The notes below the pieces were generated by a model that did not search any database, was not told where the DNA came from, and saw only the letters and a program-made list of their open reading frames with translations. This document shows positions 37,471 to 46,358 of a stretch of 64,000 bases of DNA, in pieces (the stretch's first letter is position 1; each line of letters begins with the position of its first letter). A program made the position numbers and the translations under genes. The stretch comes from Marivivens donghaensis. GTDB lineage: Bacteria > Pseudomonadota > Alphaproteobacteria > Rhodobacterales > Rhodobacteraceae. The stretch covers positions 310,001 through 374,000 of the forward strand of contig NZ_JAUFRA010000004.1 in the NCBI RefSeq assembly GCF_030410045.1, given 5' to 3'.

Positions 37471-37549
37471 CACTTTCTCCGCTTTGCGTCTGATCAAGGC
37501 AGTTGAATGGGGAATTGACGAAAATTCAATGGCCTATGAGAGTGTGCCC

Positions 37550-40309
37550 ATGACCTTCGAATCCCGACTGACCCGCAGCCCCCGTCCATTTGATACTGAC
37601 CGTGCAGAGGACGCTATCGGCTATTTGCCTGACACCCCAGCGGGGCTGGTGCCTTTGGTCAAAGGGGCGGGCGGGTGCAGCCCCTATTTGCTCGACCTGA
37701 TGAAGAAAGAAGCGGCGTGGATCGTGCCTGCCTTTGACGACCCCGAGGCGGCGTTTAAGGGTGTCTTGACAGAAGTCGCAGCACTTTCGGTTGATCAGCT
37801 GTCTTCTGGCCTGAGGCAAGCGAAACGGCGCGTGGCTCTGCTGACGGGCTTGGCTGATTTGGGTGGGGTATGGCCGCTGGAAACGGTCACCCAAGCGCTC
37901 TCTGATTTCGCGGATGCCTCTGTCGATGTGTGTCTAAAGACACTCGTAGCGCATGAGATTGGGCGCGGGAAAATCCCGGGCCTGTCTGATGAGGCCGCTG
38001 AAACGGCGGGCGGAATGGTCGCTTTGGCCATGGGCAAGGGCGGTGCGGGAGAGTTGAACTATTCCTCTGACATCGACCTGATCATGCTCTTTGACGAAGA
38101 GCGGTTCGATGACAGCAATTACCACGACGCGCGGGCGGCCTTTATCCGTGTGACGCGCAAGTTGACCACGCTCTTGTCGGACAACACCGCCGAAGGTTAC
38201 GTGTTCCGCACCGACCTGCGTTTGCGTCCCGATGCCAGCGTCACGCCCGTCTGTATCCCGATGATCGCGGCTGAGCATTATTATGAGTCCGTCGGTCGGA
38301 CGTGGGAACGTGCCGCCTACATTAAGGCGCGTCCAGCCGCAGGCGACCTAGAGGGCGGGGCGAAGTTTCTTGAAACCCTGCGCCCGTTTGTTTGGCGCAA
38401 GCACCTCGATTTTGCGGCGATTCAGGATGCCCATGACATGCGGCTGAAAATCCGCGACCATAAGGGGCTGCATGGGGCGCTGAACCTTGATGGGCATAAC
38501 ATTAAGCTAGGTCGTGGCGGGATCAGGGAGATCGAGTTCTTCACCCAGACCCGCCAGTTGATTGCGGGTGGTCGTGATCCGAAATTGCGGGTGCGTGAAA
38601 CACGGCGCGGGCTGGAACGGCTTGCGGCAGCGGGGTGGGTGCCTGAGCAGGACGCTGTAACGCTCTATGATCATTATCGTTTCCACCGCGAGGTCGAGCA
38701 CCGCGTTCAGATGATCAACGACCAGCAGACCCATGCTTTGCCAAATTCGGCAGAGGGTTGGGCGCGACTTGCGGCCTTTATGGATCGCGACGTTGCAGAC
38801 TTGCGGGCCGAACTGACCCAACGGTGCGAAGAGGTGCACACCCTAACCGAAGGGTTCTTTGCCCCCGGTCAGGCGGCAAAGCCCGAAGACGATTTTGGCG
38901 CAGAGATGGAAGCCCAGTGGCGCGGCTATCCTGCGTTCCGGTCGGAGCGCGCGGTCGATATTTTTAAACGTCTGAAGCCAGAGATTTTCGGTCGTTTGAA
39001 AGAGGCGGCAAAGCCCGATGAGGCGCTGTTGCAGTTCGACGGGTTCTTGCGCGGATTGCCTGCGGGCGTTCAGCTGTTTTCGCTCTTTGATGCGAACCCG
39101 TCGCTGACCCAATTGATCGTGGACATTTGTTCGACGGCCCCTGCGCTGGCGCAATATCTGTCGCGCAACTCTGATGTGTTCGACATGGTGATCGGCGGGT
39201 CGTTCTTTGCCCCTTGGCCCGGCGTCGAAGAACTGTCGCGGTTGCTCGCTCGCGCAATGTCAGAGGCACCCGATTATGAGGCGCAGCTGAATATGGCGCG
39301 GCGGTTCATGAAGGAATGGCACTTCCGCGTTGGCGTGCATCATCTGCGCGGCTTGATCGATGCCCAAGAAAGCGGGCGCCAATATGCGGAACTGGCAGAG
39401 GCCGTGATCGCGGGGCTTTGGCCGCTGGTCGTGGCAGAGTTCAGCGCGAAACATGGCACTCCTCCGGGGCGGGGGGCTGTGGTCCTTGGCATGGGATCGC
39501 TCGGGGCTGCGCGGCTCAATGCGGGATCAGACCTCGACCTGATAATGATCTACGACGATCAGGGTGTGGAAATGTCCGATGGACTGCGTCCTCTTGCAAC
39601 GCGCCCCTATTACGCCCGCCTGACCCAAGCGCTCTTGACCGCTGTGACCGCACCGATGACGGATGGGCGGCTCTATGAGGTGGATATGCGGCTTCGTCCC
39701 TCGGGGCGGCAGGGGCCTGTCGCGACCTCGATCCTATCGTTCGACAATTATCAGCGGACAGAGGCGTGGACATGGGAACACCTCGCGCTGACGCGGGCGC
39801 GGCCTGTTGCGGGGAACATGGAACTGGGGGCCGAGGTCGAGGCACTCCGCCTCGCGGTGCTCAACGAAAAATCGACGGGCCAGACGGTATTGACCGATGT
39901 GGCCGATATGCGCCGTCGCATCGCAGAGGCCAAAGCGCCTCAGGGTGATTGGGACGCGAAAATCGGGGCGGGACGGTTGCAGGATGTCGAACTTTGCGCC
40001 CAGACAGCAGCGTTGCGAGCGGGGAGTGCAGCGCGCACCGTGCCCGAACAGATCGCGGCGGGTGTCGCCTCTGGATGGCTGGATGCCGCGGATGAAGCGG
40101 CCCTAACACGTTCTGCCGCGCTATTTTGGCAACTGCAGGCAGCAGCCCGACTTCTCACGGGGGGTGTTTTACATCCCGAAGACCTTGGCGAAGGCGGTCG
40201 GCGCTTTATCTTGCGGGAGACCGGATGTGCCGACACCGACAGCTTACTTCAGACGATGGAGGCAGCCGCGGCAGAGGCGGATGCGGTTATCACCCGTTTG
40301 TTGGATTAG
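37550..40309 (+). CDS. glnE: Bifunctional glutamine synthetase adenylyltransferase/deadenylylase
   Basis: GlnE reversibly adenylylates glutamine synthetase under PII control. 919 residues with two nucleotidyltransferase halves: N-terminal AMGKGGAGELNYSSDIDLIMLFDEE near residue 160 and C-terminal LGMGSLGAARLNAGSDLDLIMIYDDQ near 645, each with a DxD metal pair. Both are followed by RLRPxG-type segments (RTDLRLRPDAS, EVDMRLRPSGRQGP). The start at 37550 (MTFESRLTRSPRPFD) fits the family; an ATG at 37529 is an alternative. It is slightly shorter than the E. coli enzyme. Confidence 0.95.
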   Translation: MTFESRLTRSPRPFDTDRAEDAIGYLPDTPAGLVPLVKGAGGCSPYLLDLMKKEAAWIVPAFDDPEAAFKGVLTEVAALSVDQLSSGLRQAKRRVALLTGLADLGGVWPLETVTQALSDFADASVDVCLKTLVAHEIGRGKIPGLSDEAAETAGGMVALAMGKGGAGELNYSSDIDLIMLFDEERFDDSNYHDARAAFIRVTRKLTTLLSDNTAEGYVFRTDLRLRPDASVTPVCIPMIAAEHYYESVGRTWERAAYIKARPAAGDLEGGAKFLETLRPFVWRKHLDFAAIQDAHDMRLKIRDHKGLHGALNLDGHNIKLGRGGIREIEFFTQTRQLIAGGRDPKLRVRETRRGLERLAAAGWVPEQDAVTLYDHYRFHREVEHRVQMINDQQTHALPNSAEGWARLAAFMDRDVADLRAELTQRCEEVHTLTEGFFAPGQAAKPEDDFGAEMEAQWRGYPAFRSERAVDIFKRLKPEIFGRLKEAAKPDEALLQFDGFLRGLPAGVQLFSLFDANPSLTQLIVDICSTAPALAQYLSRNSDVFDMVIGGSFFAPWPGVEELSRLLARAMSEAPDYEAQLNMARRFMKEWHFRVGVHHLRGLIDAQESGRQYAELAEAVIAGLWPLVVAEFSAKHGTPPGRGAVVLGMGSLGAARLNAGSDLDLIMIYDDQGVEMSDGLRPLATRPYYARLTQALLTAVTAPMTDGRLYEVDMRLRPSGRQGPVATSILSFDNYQRTEAWTWEHLALTRARPVAGNMELGAEVEALRLAVLNEKSTGQTVLTDVADMRRRIAEAKAPQGDWDAKIGAGRLQDVELCAQTAALRAGSAARTVPEQIAAGVASGWLDAADEAALTRSAALFWQLQAAARLLTGGVLHPEDLGEGGRRFILRETGCADTDSLLQTMEAAAAEADAVITRLLD

Positions 40310-40316
40310 ATGGACC

Positions 40317-40589
40317 ATGTCAAAAGACAAACTCGACCCTGTAGGCGTTATTCGCGAGTCCTATAACATCGACGGCATTGGTGCCGACGATTGCCGGACG
40401 ATTTTCCTTGGCTGGGTTCTCAAGGTGCCTGTCGAAGAGGACACCGACGATTTCGTGCGTCAGCTGCTAGAGCGGCACGCGGATGAGCCAGCAGATCACC
40501 CGATGACGGTGACGCTCAAGGCGGCTCTGGAAAAAACAGACCGCCCGGCGCGGCGCGGCGGACGGTCTGCACGGGTTATCACCCAATAG
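40317..40589 (+). CDS. Conserved small protein downstream of glnE, function unknown
   Basis: 90 residues: MSKDKLDPVGVIRESYNIDGIG at the start, a central acidic segment (PVEEDTDDFVRQLLERHADE) and a basic Arg-rich tail (RPARRGGRSARVITQ). It starts eight bases after the glnE stop and so should be co-transcribed with it. I recognise no domain. Codon use resembles neighbouring genes, which supports a real gene. Its stop lies three bases from that of the convergent eda. Confidence 0.75.
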   Translation: MSKDKLDPVGVIRESYNIDGIGADDCRTIFLGWVLKVPVEEDTDDFVRQLLERHADEPADHPMTVTLKAALEKTDRPARRGGRSARVITQ

Positions 40590-40592
40590 GGA

Positions 40593-41234
40593 TTAGCGGG
40601 CGAGCGCGGCGGCCTCTTTGGCCAATGCCTCGATCCCAGCCCAATCGCCAGCTTTGACGAGGTTCGCAGGTGCGACCCATGATCCACCGCAGCACAGCAC
40701 GTTGGACAGCGACAGGTAGTCGTTGACGTTCTTCATGCTGATGCCACCAGTGGGGCAGAATTTGACCTGCGGGATCGGTGCGCCAATCGCCTTGAGCGCA
40801 GGGGCGCCGCCGTTTGCCTCGGCTGGGAAGAACTTCATTACGGTATAGCCGCGCGCATAGAGCTTCATCACGTCCGACGGGGTTGCGGTCCCTGGCAGAA
40901 GCGGCAGGTCGTTTGCCTCGCAAGCATCAAGAAGTTCGTCGGTCACACCCGGCGACACGCCAAAGGTCGCGCCCGCAGCCTTGGCCGCTTCGACGTCTTT
41001 TGGGGTGAGGAGGGTGCCCGCACCAACAACGCCACCCTGAACGGTTGCCATCTCGCGGATGACATCAAGTGCAGAAGGGGTGCGCAGTGTCACTTCGAGC
41101 GCCGGCAGACCACCCGCGACGAGGGCGCGTGCGAGATCCGCAGCGGTACTTGCGTCGTCGACGACGAGCACAGGAACAACGGGGGCCAGTTCGCAGATTT
41201 TGCGGGCTTCGATGGATGCAGCTTCAGGGGTCAT
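40593..41234 (-). CDS. eda: 2-dehydro-3-deoxy-phosphogluconate aldolase
   Basis: KDPG aldolase, the last enzyme of the Entner-Doudoroff pathway, yielding pyruvate and glyceraldehyde 3-phosphate. 213 residues from the ATG at 41234. Active-site features: LEVTLRTPSALDVI with the catalytic glutamate, VGAGTLLTPKDVEAA, FGVSPGVTDELL, MKFFPAEANGG with the Schiff-base lysine, and FCPTGGISMKN. It follows edd by 31 bases as one operon. Confidence 0.96.
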   Translation of the reverse strand: MTPEAASIEARKICELAPVVPVLVVDDASTAADLARALVAGGLPALEVTLRTPSALDVIREMATVQGGVVGAGTLLTPKDVEAAKAAGATFGVSPGVTDELLDACEANDLPLLPGTATPSDVMKLYARGYTVMKFFPAEANGGAPALKAIGAPIPQVKFCPTGGISMKNVNDYLSLSNVLCCGGSWVAPANLVKAGDWAGIEALAKEAAALAR

Positions 41235-41265
41235 ATGTTTAATCCTGTTGAATGAATGGGCGCGG

Positions 41266-43071
41266 TCAGAGGACGACCGCAGCGCCGTCAGAAGCGAGGC
41301 CGACATTGCGGCGGAAAACGTCAAAGAGTTCGCGGCCAACGCCGTTGCCATTTGCCGAAAGGTCAGGCGTAGCGGCAGTGCGGGTGGACAGGTCCACGCC
41401 GATCACCTCGAGCGTACCCGCCTTTGCATCGAGGCGAACAATGTCACCGTCTTGCAAATAGGCGAGCGGACCACCGTTCGCGGCCTCGGGTGAAACGTGG
41501 ATCGCGGCAGGCACTTTGCCCGATGCGCCCGACATACGGCCATCGGTCACGAGCGCCATTTTATACCCACGGTCTTGCAGAACCGAGAGGGTCGGCGTCA
41601 GCGAGTGCAATTCAGGCATCCCGTTCGAGGACGGCCCTTGGAAGCGGACAACAACCACTGTGTCGCCTGTGAATTCGCCGTTCTGGAAGGCTTTCTTTAC
41701 GTCGGCCTGTTCGTGGAACACGCGGCAGGGGGCTTCGATGATTTGGCGGTCCTCGGCGACGGCAGAAACTTTGATCACCCCACGGCCAAGGTTGCCTGTG
41801 AGTTGCTGCAGGCCACCATGCGCGTTGAACGGCTCTGCCACAGGGCGGAGGATTTTGTCGTTCAGCGTCTCCTTGGGGCCTTCAGCATATTGTACGCGAC
41901 CGTCTACCAATTTCGGCTCTTGGGTGTAGCGCTCAAGTCCCTTGCCCGCAATCGTGGTCACGTCGTCATGCAGCAGACCAGCGTTCAGCAGCTCGGAGAT
42001 CATGAACTGAAGACCGCCCGCCGCGTGGAAGTGGTTCACGTCAGCGAGGCCGTTTGGATAGACCTTGGCTAAGAGCGGAACCGCTTCAGACAGTTGCGCG
42101 AAATCTTCGAGGTCGAGGATGATCCCCGCCGCACGGGCCATCGCAGGCAAGTGCAGAACGAGGTTCGTTGACCCACCCGTTGCCATCAGACCCACGATGC
42201 CGTTCACAAAGGCGCGTTCATCCAGCACGTCACAGGCGGGCGTAAATTCGTTGCCCAGCGATGTGATCTGCGCCGCACGTTCAACGCCCGCAACAGTGAG
42301 TGCATCACGCAATGGTGTGTTCGGGTTCACGAAAGACGAACCGGGGAGGTGGAGGCCCATGAACTCCATCAACATTTGGTTGGTGTTCGCGGTGCCGTAG
42401 AAGGTGCAGGTGCCCGGACCGTGGTAAGAGGCCATTTCAGCCTCCATCAGTTTGTCACGACCGACTTCGCCCGTTGCGAATTTCTGGCGGACCTTGGCCT
42501 TTTCATCGTTCGGCAGGCCAGAGGTCATCGGTCCAGCGGGGATGAACACCGCAGGGAGATAGCCAAAAGTCGCCGCAGCCATCACGAGGCCGGGCACGAT
42601 TTTATCGCAGACGCCAAGGTAAAGCGCGGCATCAAAAGTGTTGTGCGATAGGCCAACGCCAGCAGCCAGCGCGATAACGTCGCGGGAAAAGAGCGACAAC
42701 TCCATTCCCGTTTGGCCTTGGGTCACGCCATCGCACATCGCAGGCACACCGCCTGCGACCTGTGCCGTCGCGCCGACCTTGCGGGCGATATCGCGGATCA
42801 TGGCGGGGTAGGTTTCATACGGCTGATGCGCCGAAAGCATATCATTGTAAGCAGTAATAATGCCGAGGTTCGGGGCGCGGTCATCAACGAGCGCTGCCTT
42901 GTCTGCACCCATCGCAGCATAGGCGTGAGCTTGGTTTCCGCAGGCGAGGTGGGCACGGCGCGGCCCTTGGGCAGCAGCGGCTGACATGTGGTCCAGATAG
43001 GTGCTGCGCGTGTTTTCACTGCGCGCGCGGATACGGTCGGTTACCTCGACTAGCGTCCGGTGAAGGGACAT
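41266..43071 (-). CDS. edd: 6-phosphogluconate dehydratase
   Basis: Iron-sulfur dehydratase of the IlvD/Edd family, first enzyme specific to the Entner-Doudoroff pathway. 601 residues from MSLHRTLVEVTDRIRARS. Cluster cysteines are in VPAMCDGVTQGQTGMELS and YLGVCDKIVPG; other signatures are STNLVLHLPAMARAAG and VTDGRMSGASGKVPAAIHVSPEA. Start supported by GCAGGAG upstream. A LacI-type operator lies 47 bases upstream. Confidence 0.97.
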   Translation of the reverse strand: MSLHRTLVEVTDRIRARSENTRSTYLDHMSAAAAQGPRRAHLACGNQAHAYAAMGADKAALVDDRAPNLGIITAYNDMLSAHQPYETYPAMIRDIARKVGATAQVAGGVPAMCDGVTQGQTGMELSLFSRDVIALAAGVGLSHNTFDAALYLGVCDKIVPGLVMAAATFGYLPAVFIPAGPMTSGLPNDEKAKVRQKFATGEVGRDKLMEAEMASYHGPGTCTFYGTANTNQMLMEFMGLHLPGSSFVNPNTPLRDALTVAGVERAAQITSLGNEFTPACDVLDERAFVNGIVGLMATGGSTNLVLHLPAMARAAGIILDLEDFAQLSEAVPLLAKVYPNGLADVNHFHAAGGLQFMISELLNAGLLHDDVTTIAGKGLERYTQEPKLVDGRVQYAEGPKETLNDKILRPVAEPFNAHGGLQQLTGNLGRGVIKVSAVAEDRQIIEAPCRVFHEQADVKKAFQNGEFTGDTVVVVRFQGPSSNGMPELHSLTPTLSVLQDRGYKMALVTDGRMSGASGKVPAAIHVSPEAANGGPLAYLQDGDIVRLDAKAGTLEVIGVDLSTRTAATPDLSANGNGVGRELFDVFRRNVGLASDGAAVVL

Positions 43072-43117
43072 TGGATTCTCCTGCGGTCTCTCTCTCGACG
43101 GGCCGTTTAGCACAATA

Positions 43118-43131
43118 TGTTAACGCTAACA
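43118..43131. promoter_or_regulatory. LacI-family operator-like palindrome upstream of edd
   Basis: TGTTAACGCTAACA is an inverted repeat with the central CG typical of LacI-family operators (one mismatch pair). It is placed 47-60 bases before the edd ATG, overlapping the expected promoter. No LacI-family regulator gene is in the window. Confidence 0.65.
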
Positions 43132-43284
43132 ACTATCATGACAACAGAAAACCCATCGGTGCCGTGCGAGTGAAGTTTCACGAAATCAGACCACTCCCGC
43201 CACAGTTGTGCCGCTATTCGAGTGGATAGTTAATCAAACCTTAATGGTAGAAGAGTGGCCGAATGGCTGCCGAAGGGACTGAAG

Positions 43285-43872
43285 ATGCGACTTTTGAAAA
43301 CAGTATTTGCAACTGCACTGGTGTTCTTTGTTGCTGGGTGTGTGAGTGACAATGGTGTAACCCGAAATGCAACGCTAGAGGCGCCGTTGCCTTCGGTGGG
43401 TGAGCAGGCTTTGCCAAGCTACACCGTGCGGAACGTTCAGATCATTGTGCCCGAGACACTTTCCGTCTCTGAGGCAAATTCGATTAAACCTGTAGCCGAC
43501 ATCGTGTGGCGTGGGGATATTGGCGGCACGCGTCACGAACAACTCCGCGTTCTATTCGAAGAGGCTGCTCGCGATGGTGCGGAACGTCTGCGTGGTCAGG
43601 TGCCTGTCGTTGCTGAAATGACGCTGACGCGGTTCCACGGCCTGACCCAGCGCACCCGTTATTCTTTTCAGGGCGACTACGACATCAACTTTGTCCTTGT
43701 AGTGCGCAATGCCAATACAGGTGACGTGATCGAAGGTCCGCGCAATGTGCGCCTCGTCCTAGATAGCCCGCACCCTGATGATGTGCTGGCGATGGATGCC
43801 CGCGGCTATTCCGAGCGGATGTTCGTTAAGGACTACCTTGTTGGTGCGCTTGCACAGGTTCTGACGCACTAA
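43285..43872 (+). CDS. DUF6778-like lipoprotein
   Basis: 195 residues from the ATG at 43285. A lipoprotein signal ends in the lipobox FVAGC (MRLLKTVFATALVFFVAGC). The mature part contains VRNVQIIVPETLSVSEANSIKPVADIVWRGD and DINFVLVVRNANTGDVIEGPRNVRL, patterns I associate with a Rhodobacterales lipoprotein family (DUF6778). Function unknown; probably in the periplasm-facing membrane leaflet. Shine-Dalgarno AAGGGA precedes. Divergent from edd. Confidence 0.78.
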   Translation: MRLLKTVFATALVFFVAGCVSDNGVTRNATLEAPLPSVGEQALPSYTVRNVQIIVPETLSVSEANSIKPVADIVWRGDIGGTRHEQLRVLFEEAARDGAERLRGQVPVVAEMTLTRFHGLTQRTRYSFQGDYDINFVLVVRNANTGDVIEGPRNVRLVLDSPHPDDVLAMDARGYSERMFVKDYLVGALAQVLTH

Positions 43873-43903
43873 CAGCCTTTCCGAGGCTTACGAAACAGAG
43901 TAG

Positions 43904-43929
43904 GAGGGCGGCATGAACATGCCGTCCTC
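43904..43929 (+). promoter_or_regulatory. Hairpin enclosing the ribosome-binding site and start codon of the rlmI-like gene
   Basis: GAGGGCGGCATG and CATGCCGTCCTC are separated by AA and pair over 12 positions with one G-U. The first arm contains most of the Shine-Dalgarno (GGAGG at 43903-43907) and the ATG at 43913. Such a stem should hinder initiation unless opened. Confidence 0.7.
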
Positions 43930-45112
43930 TTTGCCTATTGTGCGCCTCATGCCCAAAGCTGACGCCAGAGCGATCCGCTTTGGCTTCCCGTGGGTTTATT
44001 CCAACGACCTCGTCACCGACCGCCGCACCAAGGCGATCGAGGCGGGCGCTATTGCCGAATTGCAGGATGCCGAACGGCAACCGCTCGGCCTTGTGGCGTT
44101 TAATCCAGACTCGCGCATTATCGCGCGGATGCTGGATCGCGATACATCGGCGGTGATTGATCAGGCTTGGATTGCGGGGCGTCTGAAAAAGGCTCTCGAC
44201 CATCGCGAACGTGTCTTTGCAGAACCGTTCTATCGTTTGGTTCATGCTGAGGCTGACGGGTTCCCTGGCGTTGTGATCGACCGTTTCGGTGATACCGTTG
44301 TGATGCAGCCGAACGCGGCTTGGGCGGATCGTCTGGTGCCTGAGTTTACTGCGGCTCTCCAAGAGGTCGTTGGCATTAAGACCGTGATCATGAACGGCTC
44401 TGGTCGTGCACGCGGCCTCGAAGGTCTGCCTGAGGAAATGAAGGTCGTTGCGGGTGACGCCCCAACAGCGCCGATCCCCGTGCCGATGAACGGTGCGATC
44501 TATATGGCAGACGTTATGGGCGGCCAGAAAACGGGCCTGTTCTATGACCAACGCCCGAACCATGCGTTCAATGCGGGGCTGTGTAAGGGCGCGAAAGTGC
44601 TCGACGTATTTTCGCACGTGGGTGGGTTCTCGCTAGCTGCACTTGCTGGCGGCGCAGAGAGTGCGCTGGCGGTTGATGGATCAGCTGCGGCGCTATCGCT
44701 TGCCGAACAAGGCGCAGAGGCGATGGGTGTGTCGTCGAAATTCGCAACCCGCAAGGGCGATGCGTTCGATGTGCTAGCGGCCTTGGCCGAAGAAGGCGAA
44801 ACCTTTGACGTGGTCGTCTGTGATCCGCCTGCCTTTGCCCCGTCGAAACAATCGCTTGAGGCTGGCTTGCGGGCTTATGAACGTGTGGCGCGTCTTGCTG
44901 CGCCGCTTGTACGTGAGGGCGGTTACCTTGCGCTCTGTTCCTGTTCGCACGCTGCGGACCTGTCGAAATTCCGCAATGCGTCTGCACGCGGGATCGGTCG
45001 GGCAGGGCGCTCTGCGCAGATCATCCACACGGGCTACGCTGGGGCCGATCACCCGATGATGCCGCAACTCGCAGAGAGCGGATATCTGAAATCCGTCTTT
45101 TTCCGCCTGTGA
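43913..45112 (+). CDS. RlmI-like class I rRNA (cytosine-C5) methyltransferase
   Basis: SAM-dependent methyltransferase of the RlmI/RlmK type, 399 residues. N-terminal PUA-like domain (VRLMPKADARAIRFGFPWVYSNDL...) to about 80, a middle domain, then a Rossmann fold with VLDVFSHVGGFSLAALAGGA as SAM loop, VVVCDPPAFAPSK, and the catalytic cysteine region LALCSCSHA. Target base is inferred from the family (23S rRNA m5C). Its stop overlaps the GTG of the PIN gene. The start lies in an unusual hairpin. Confidence 0.88.
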   Translation: MNMPSSLPIVRLMPKADARAIRFGFPWVYSNDLVTDRRTKAIEAGAIAELQDAERQPLGLVAFNPDSRIIARMLDRDTSAVIDQAWIAGRLKKALDHRERVFAEPFYRLVHAEADGFPGVVIDRFGDTVVMQPNAAWADRLVPEFTAALQEVVGIKTVIMNGSGRARGLEGLPEEMKVVAGDAPTAPIPVPMNGAIYMADVMGGQKTGLFYDQRPNHAFNAGLCKGAKVLDVFSHVGGFSLAALAGGAESALAVDGSAAALSLAEQGAEAMGVSSKFATRKGDAFDVLAALAEEGETFDVVVCDPPAFAPSKQSLEAGLRAYERVARLAAPLVREGGYLALCSCSHAADLSKFRNASARGIGRAGRSAQIIHTGYAGADHPMMPQLAESGYLKSVFFRL

Positions 45113-45648
45113 GAGTTCTGATCGACGCCTGCGTTCTGTTTCCCACGGTCATGCGGGAAGTGGTGCTGGGCGTCGCGGCACAGGGGTTGTTTGAACCCCG
45201 CTGGTCGGATCGCATCCTTGAGGAATGGGCGCGAGCAACGCCCAAGCTCGGCGAAGGGGCAGAGGCCATTGCGCGGGGCGAGATCGCGCTGTTGTCCGCA
45301 CGGTTCCCTCGGGCGATTGTGCCTGTCGCGCCCCATGTCGAACAACGGTTGTGGCTCTCGGACCAGAACGACATTCACGTGCTGGCTTCGGCGATTGCAG
45401 GGTCGTGTGACGCGATCCTGACGATCAACGCCAAAGATTTCCCGAAACACGTATTGGCCGAAGAGGGCTTAGCGCGGCTGGACCCTGACGGGTTCCTTTA
45501 TTCCCTCTGGCTCGACCATCCCGCGCAGGTCCAAGCCGCCGCAGATGCCGTTCTGGCAGAGGCGCGGCGATTGTCAGCAGACGATTGGACCATGCGGTCC
45601 CTTATGAAAAAAGCCCGGTTGCCCCGTTTGGGTAAAGCGCTGGATTAG
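45109..45648 (+). CDS. Solitary PIN domain protein (GTG start)
   Basis: 179 residues; PIN ribonuclease fold with acidic residues in MRVLIDACVLFP, the Glu of EEWARA, SDQNDIHVLASAI and ILTINAKDF. The GTG start overlaps the TGA of the rlmI-like gene (GTGA), implying translational coupling. No antitoxin-like gene is adjacent, so a VapC toxin role is not supported. The C-terminal ~50 residues (AAADAVLAEARRLS... KKARLPRLGKALD) are helical and basic. Its TAG shares bases with the TAA of the convergent M48 gene. Confidence 0.84.
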   Translation: MRVLIDACVLFPTVMREVVLGVAAQGLFEPRWSDRILEEWARATPKLGEGAEAIARGEIALLSARFPRAIVPVAPHVEQRLWLSDQNDIHVLASAIAGSCDAILTINAKDFPKHVLAEEGLARLDPDGFLYSLWLDHPAQVQAAADAVLAEARRLSADDWTMRSLMKKARLPRLGKALD

Positions 45649-46322
45649 GCCCACTTTGCCGTGTTGTCGCGGATGGCGGCGATGCGTTCGTCGGCCTTTG
45701 GATGGCTCAATAGCCATGCAGGGATTTGGTTCGCGTGGCCACCAGAGAGCCGTTCGAGTTTCTGAAACAGGCTGATCTGTGGGTCGGCCCCGATCCCCGC
45801 CTTGAGCAAGAGCGCGGTCGCATAGGCGTCGGCCTCGTATTCATCACGGCGGGACAGTTTCGCGGCTAAGAGCGATAAAAGCGTATTGGCGAGCCACGGC
45901 CCGATCACCGGAATAAACCGACCGAGGATCCCCATCAGCAGCATCCGCAGTGCGTTTTGCCCACTGAAATCAATCATCCGGCGGCGCGAATGGCCCAAGG
46001 CCACGTGACCCATTTCATGGGCGATCACACTGGCGATCTCTTCGCCCGTGACCTCACCTGTGCGGAACTTTTGCAGGAACCCACGGGTGATGAAAATCCG
46101 TCCGTCAGGGGCGGCCAGACCGTTGATCTGGGGGATTTCGTAGACAAAGACCCGCACCCTTGGAATATCGAGAGCCTTGGCCAACCTATCCGTTACAGGT
46201 TTCAGCGCAGGATCGGCGAGTTCCGTCGATTTCGCATCCAGCTCGCGCCGCAAACGCCACGACGAGAAATGCCACATGGCGAGGGCATAGAGGATCGGGA
46301 GGACGAAAATCAGATAGCGCAT
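45645..46322 (-). CDS. M48 family membrane metalloprotease
   Basis: 225 residues. One N-terminal membrane helix (MRYLIFVLPILYALAMW), then the zinc site HEMGH within ASVIAHEMGHVALGHSRRRM and the third ligand in DEYEADAYATALLLKAG. A hydrophobic stretch (LRMLLMGILGRFIPVIGPWLANTLLSLL) lies between them, as in HtpX/Ste24 relatives. Likely a membrane-bound quality-control protease (inference). Last gene of the minus-strand row that starts at 50202. Confidence 0.92.
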   Translation of the reverse strand: MRYLIFVLPILYALAMWHFSSWRLRRELDAKSTELADPALKPVTDRLAKALDIPRVRVFVYEIPQINGLAAPDGRIFITRGFLQKFRTGEVTGEEIASVIAHEMGHVALGHSRRRMIDFSGQNALRMLLMGILGRFIPVIGPWLANTLLSLLAAKLSRRDEYEADAYATALLLKAGIGADPQISLFQKLERLSGGHANQIPAWLLSHPKADERIAAIRDNTAKWA

Positions 46323-46358
46323 GGTGTAAATATGGGAGCCTCACGCCCCGCGACAAGC

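Noticed and set aside
45109..45648. VapBC toxin-antitoxin system
   Set aside because: Only the PIN protein is present; the gene overlapping its start is an rRNA methyltransferase, not an antitoxin.
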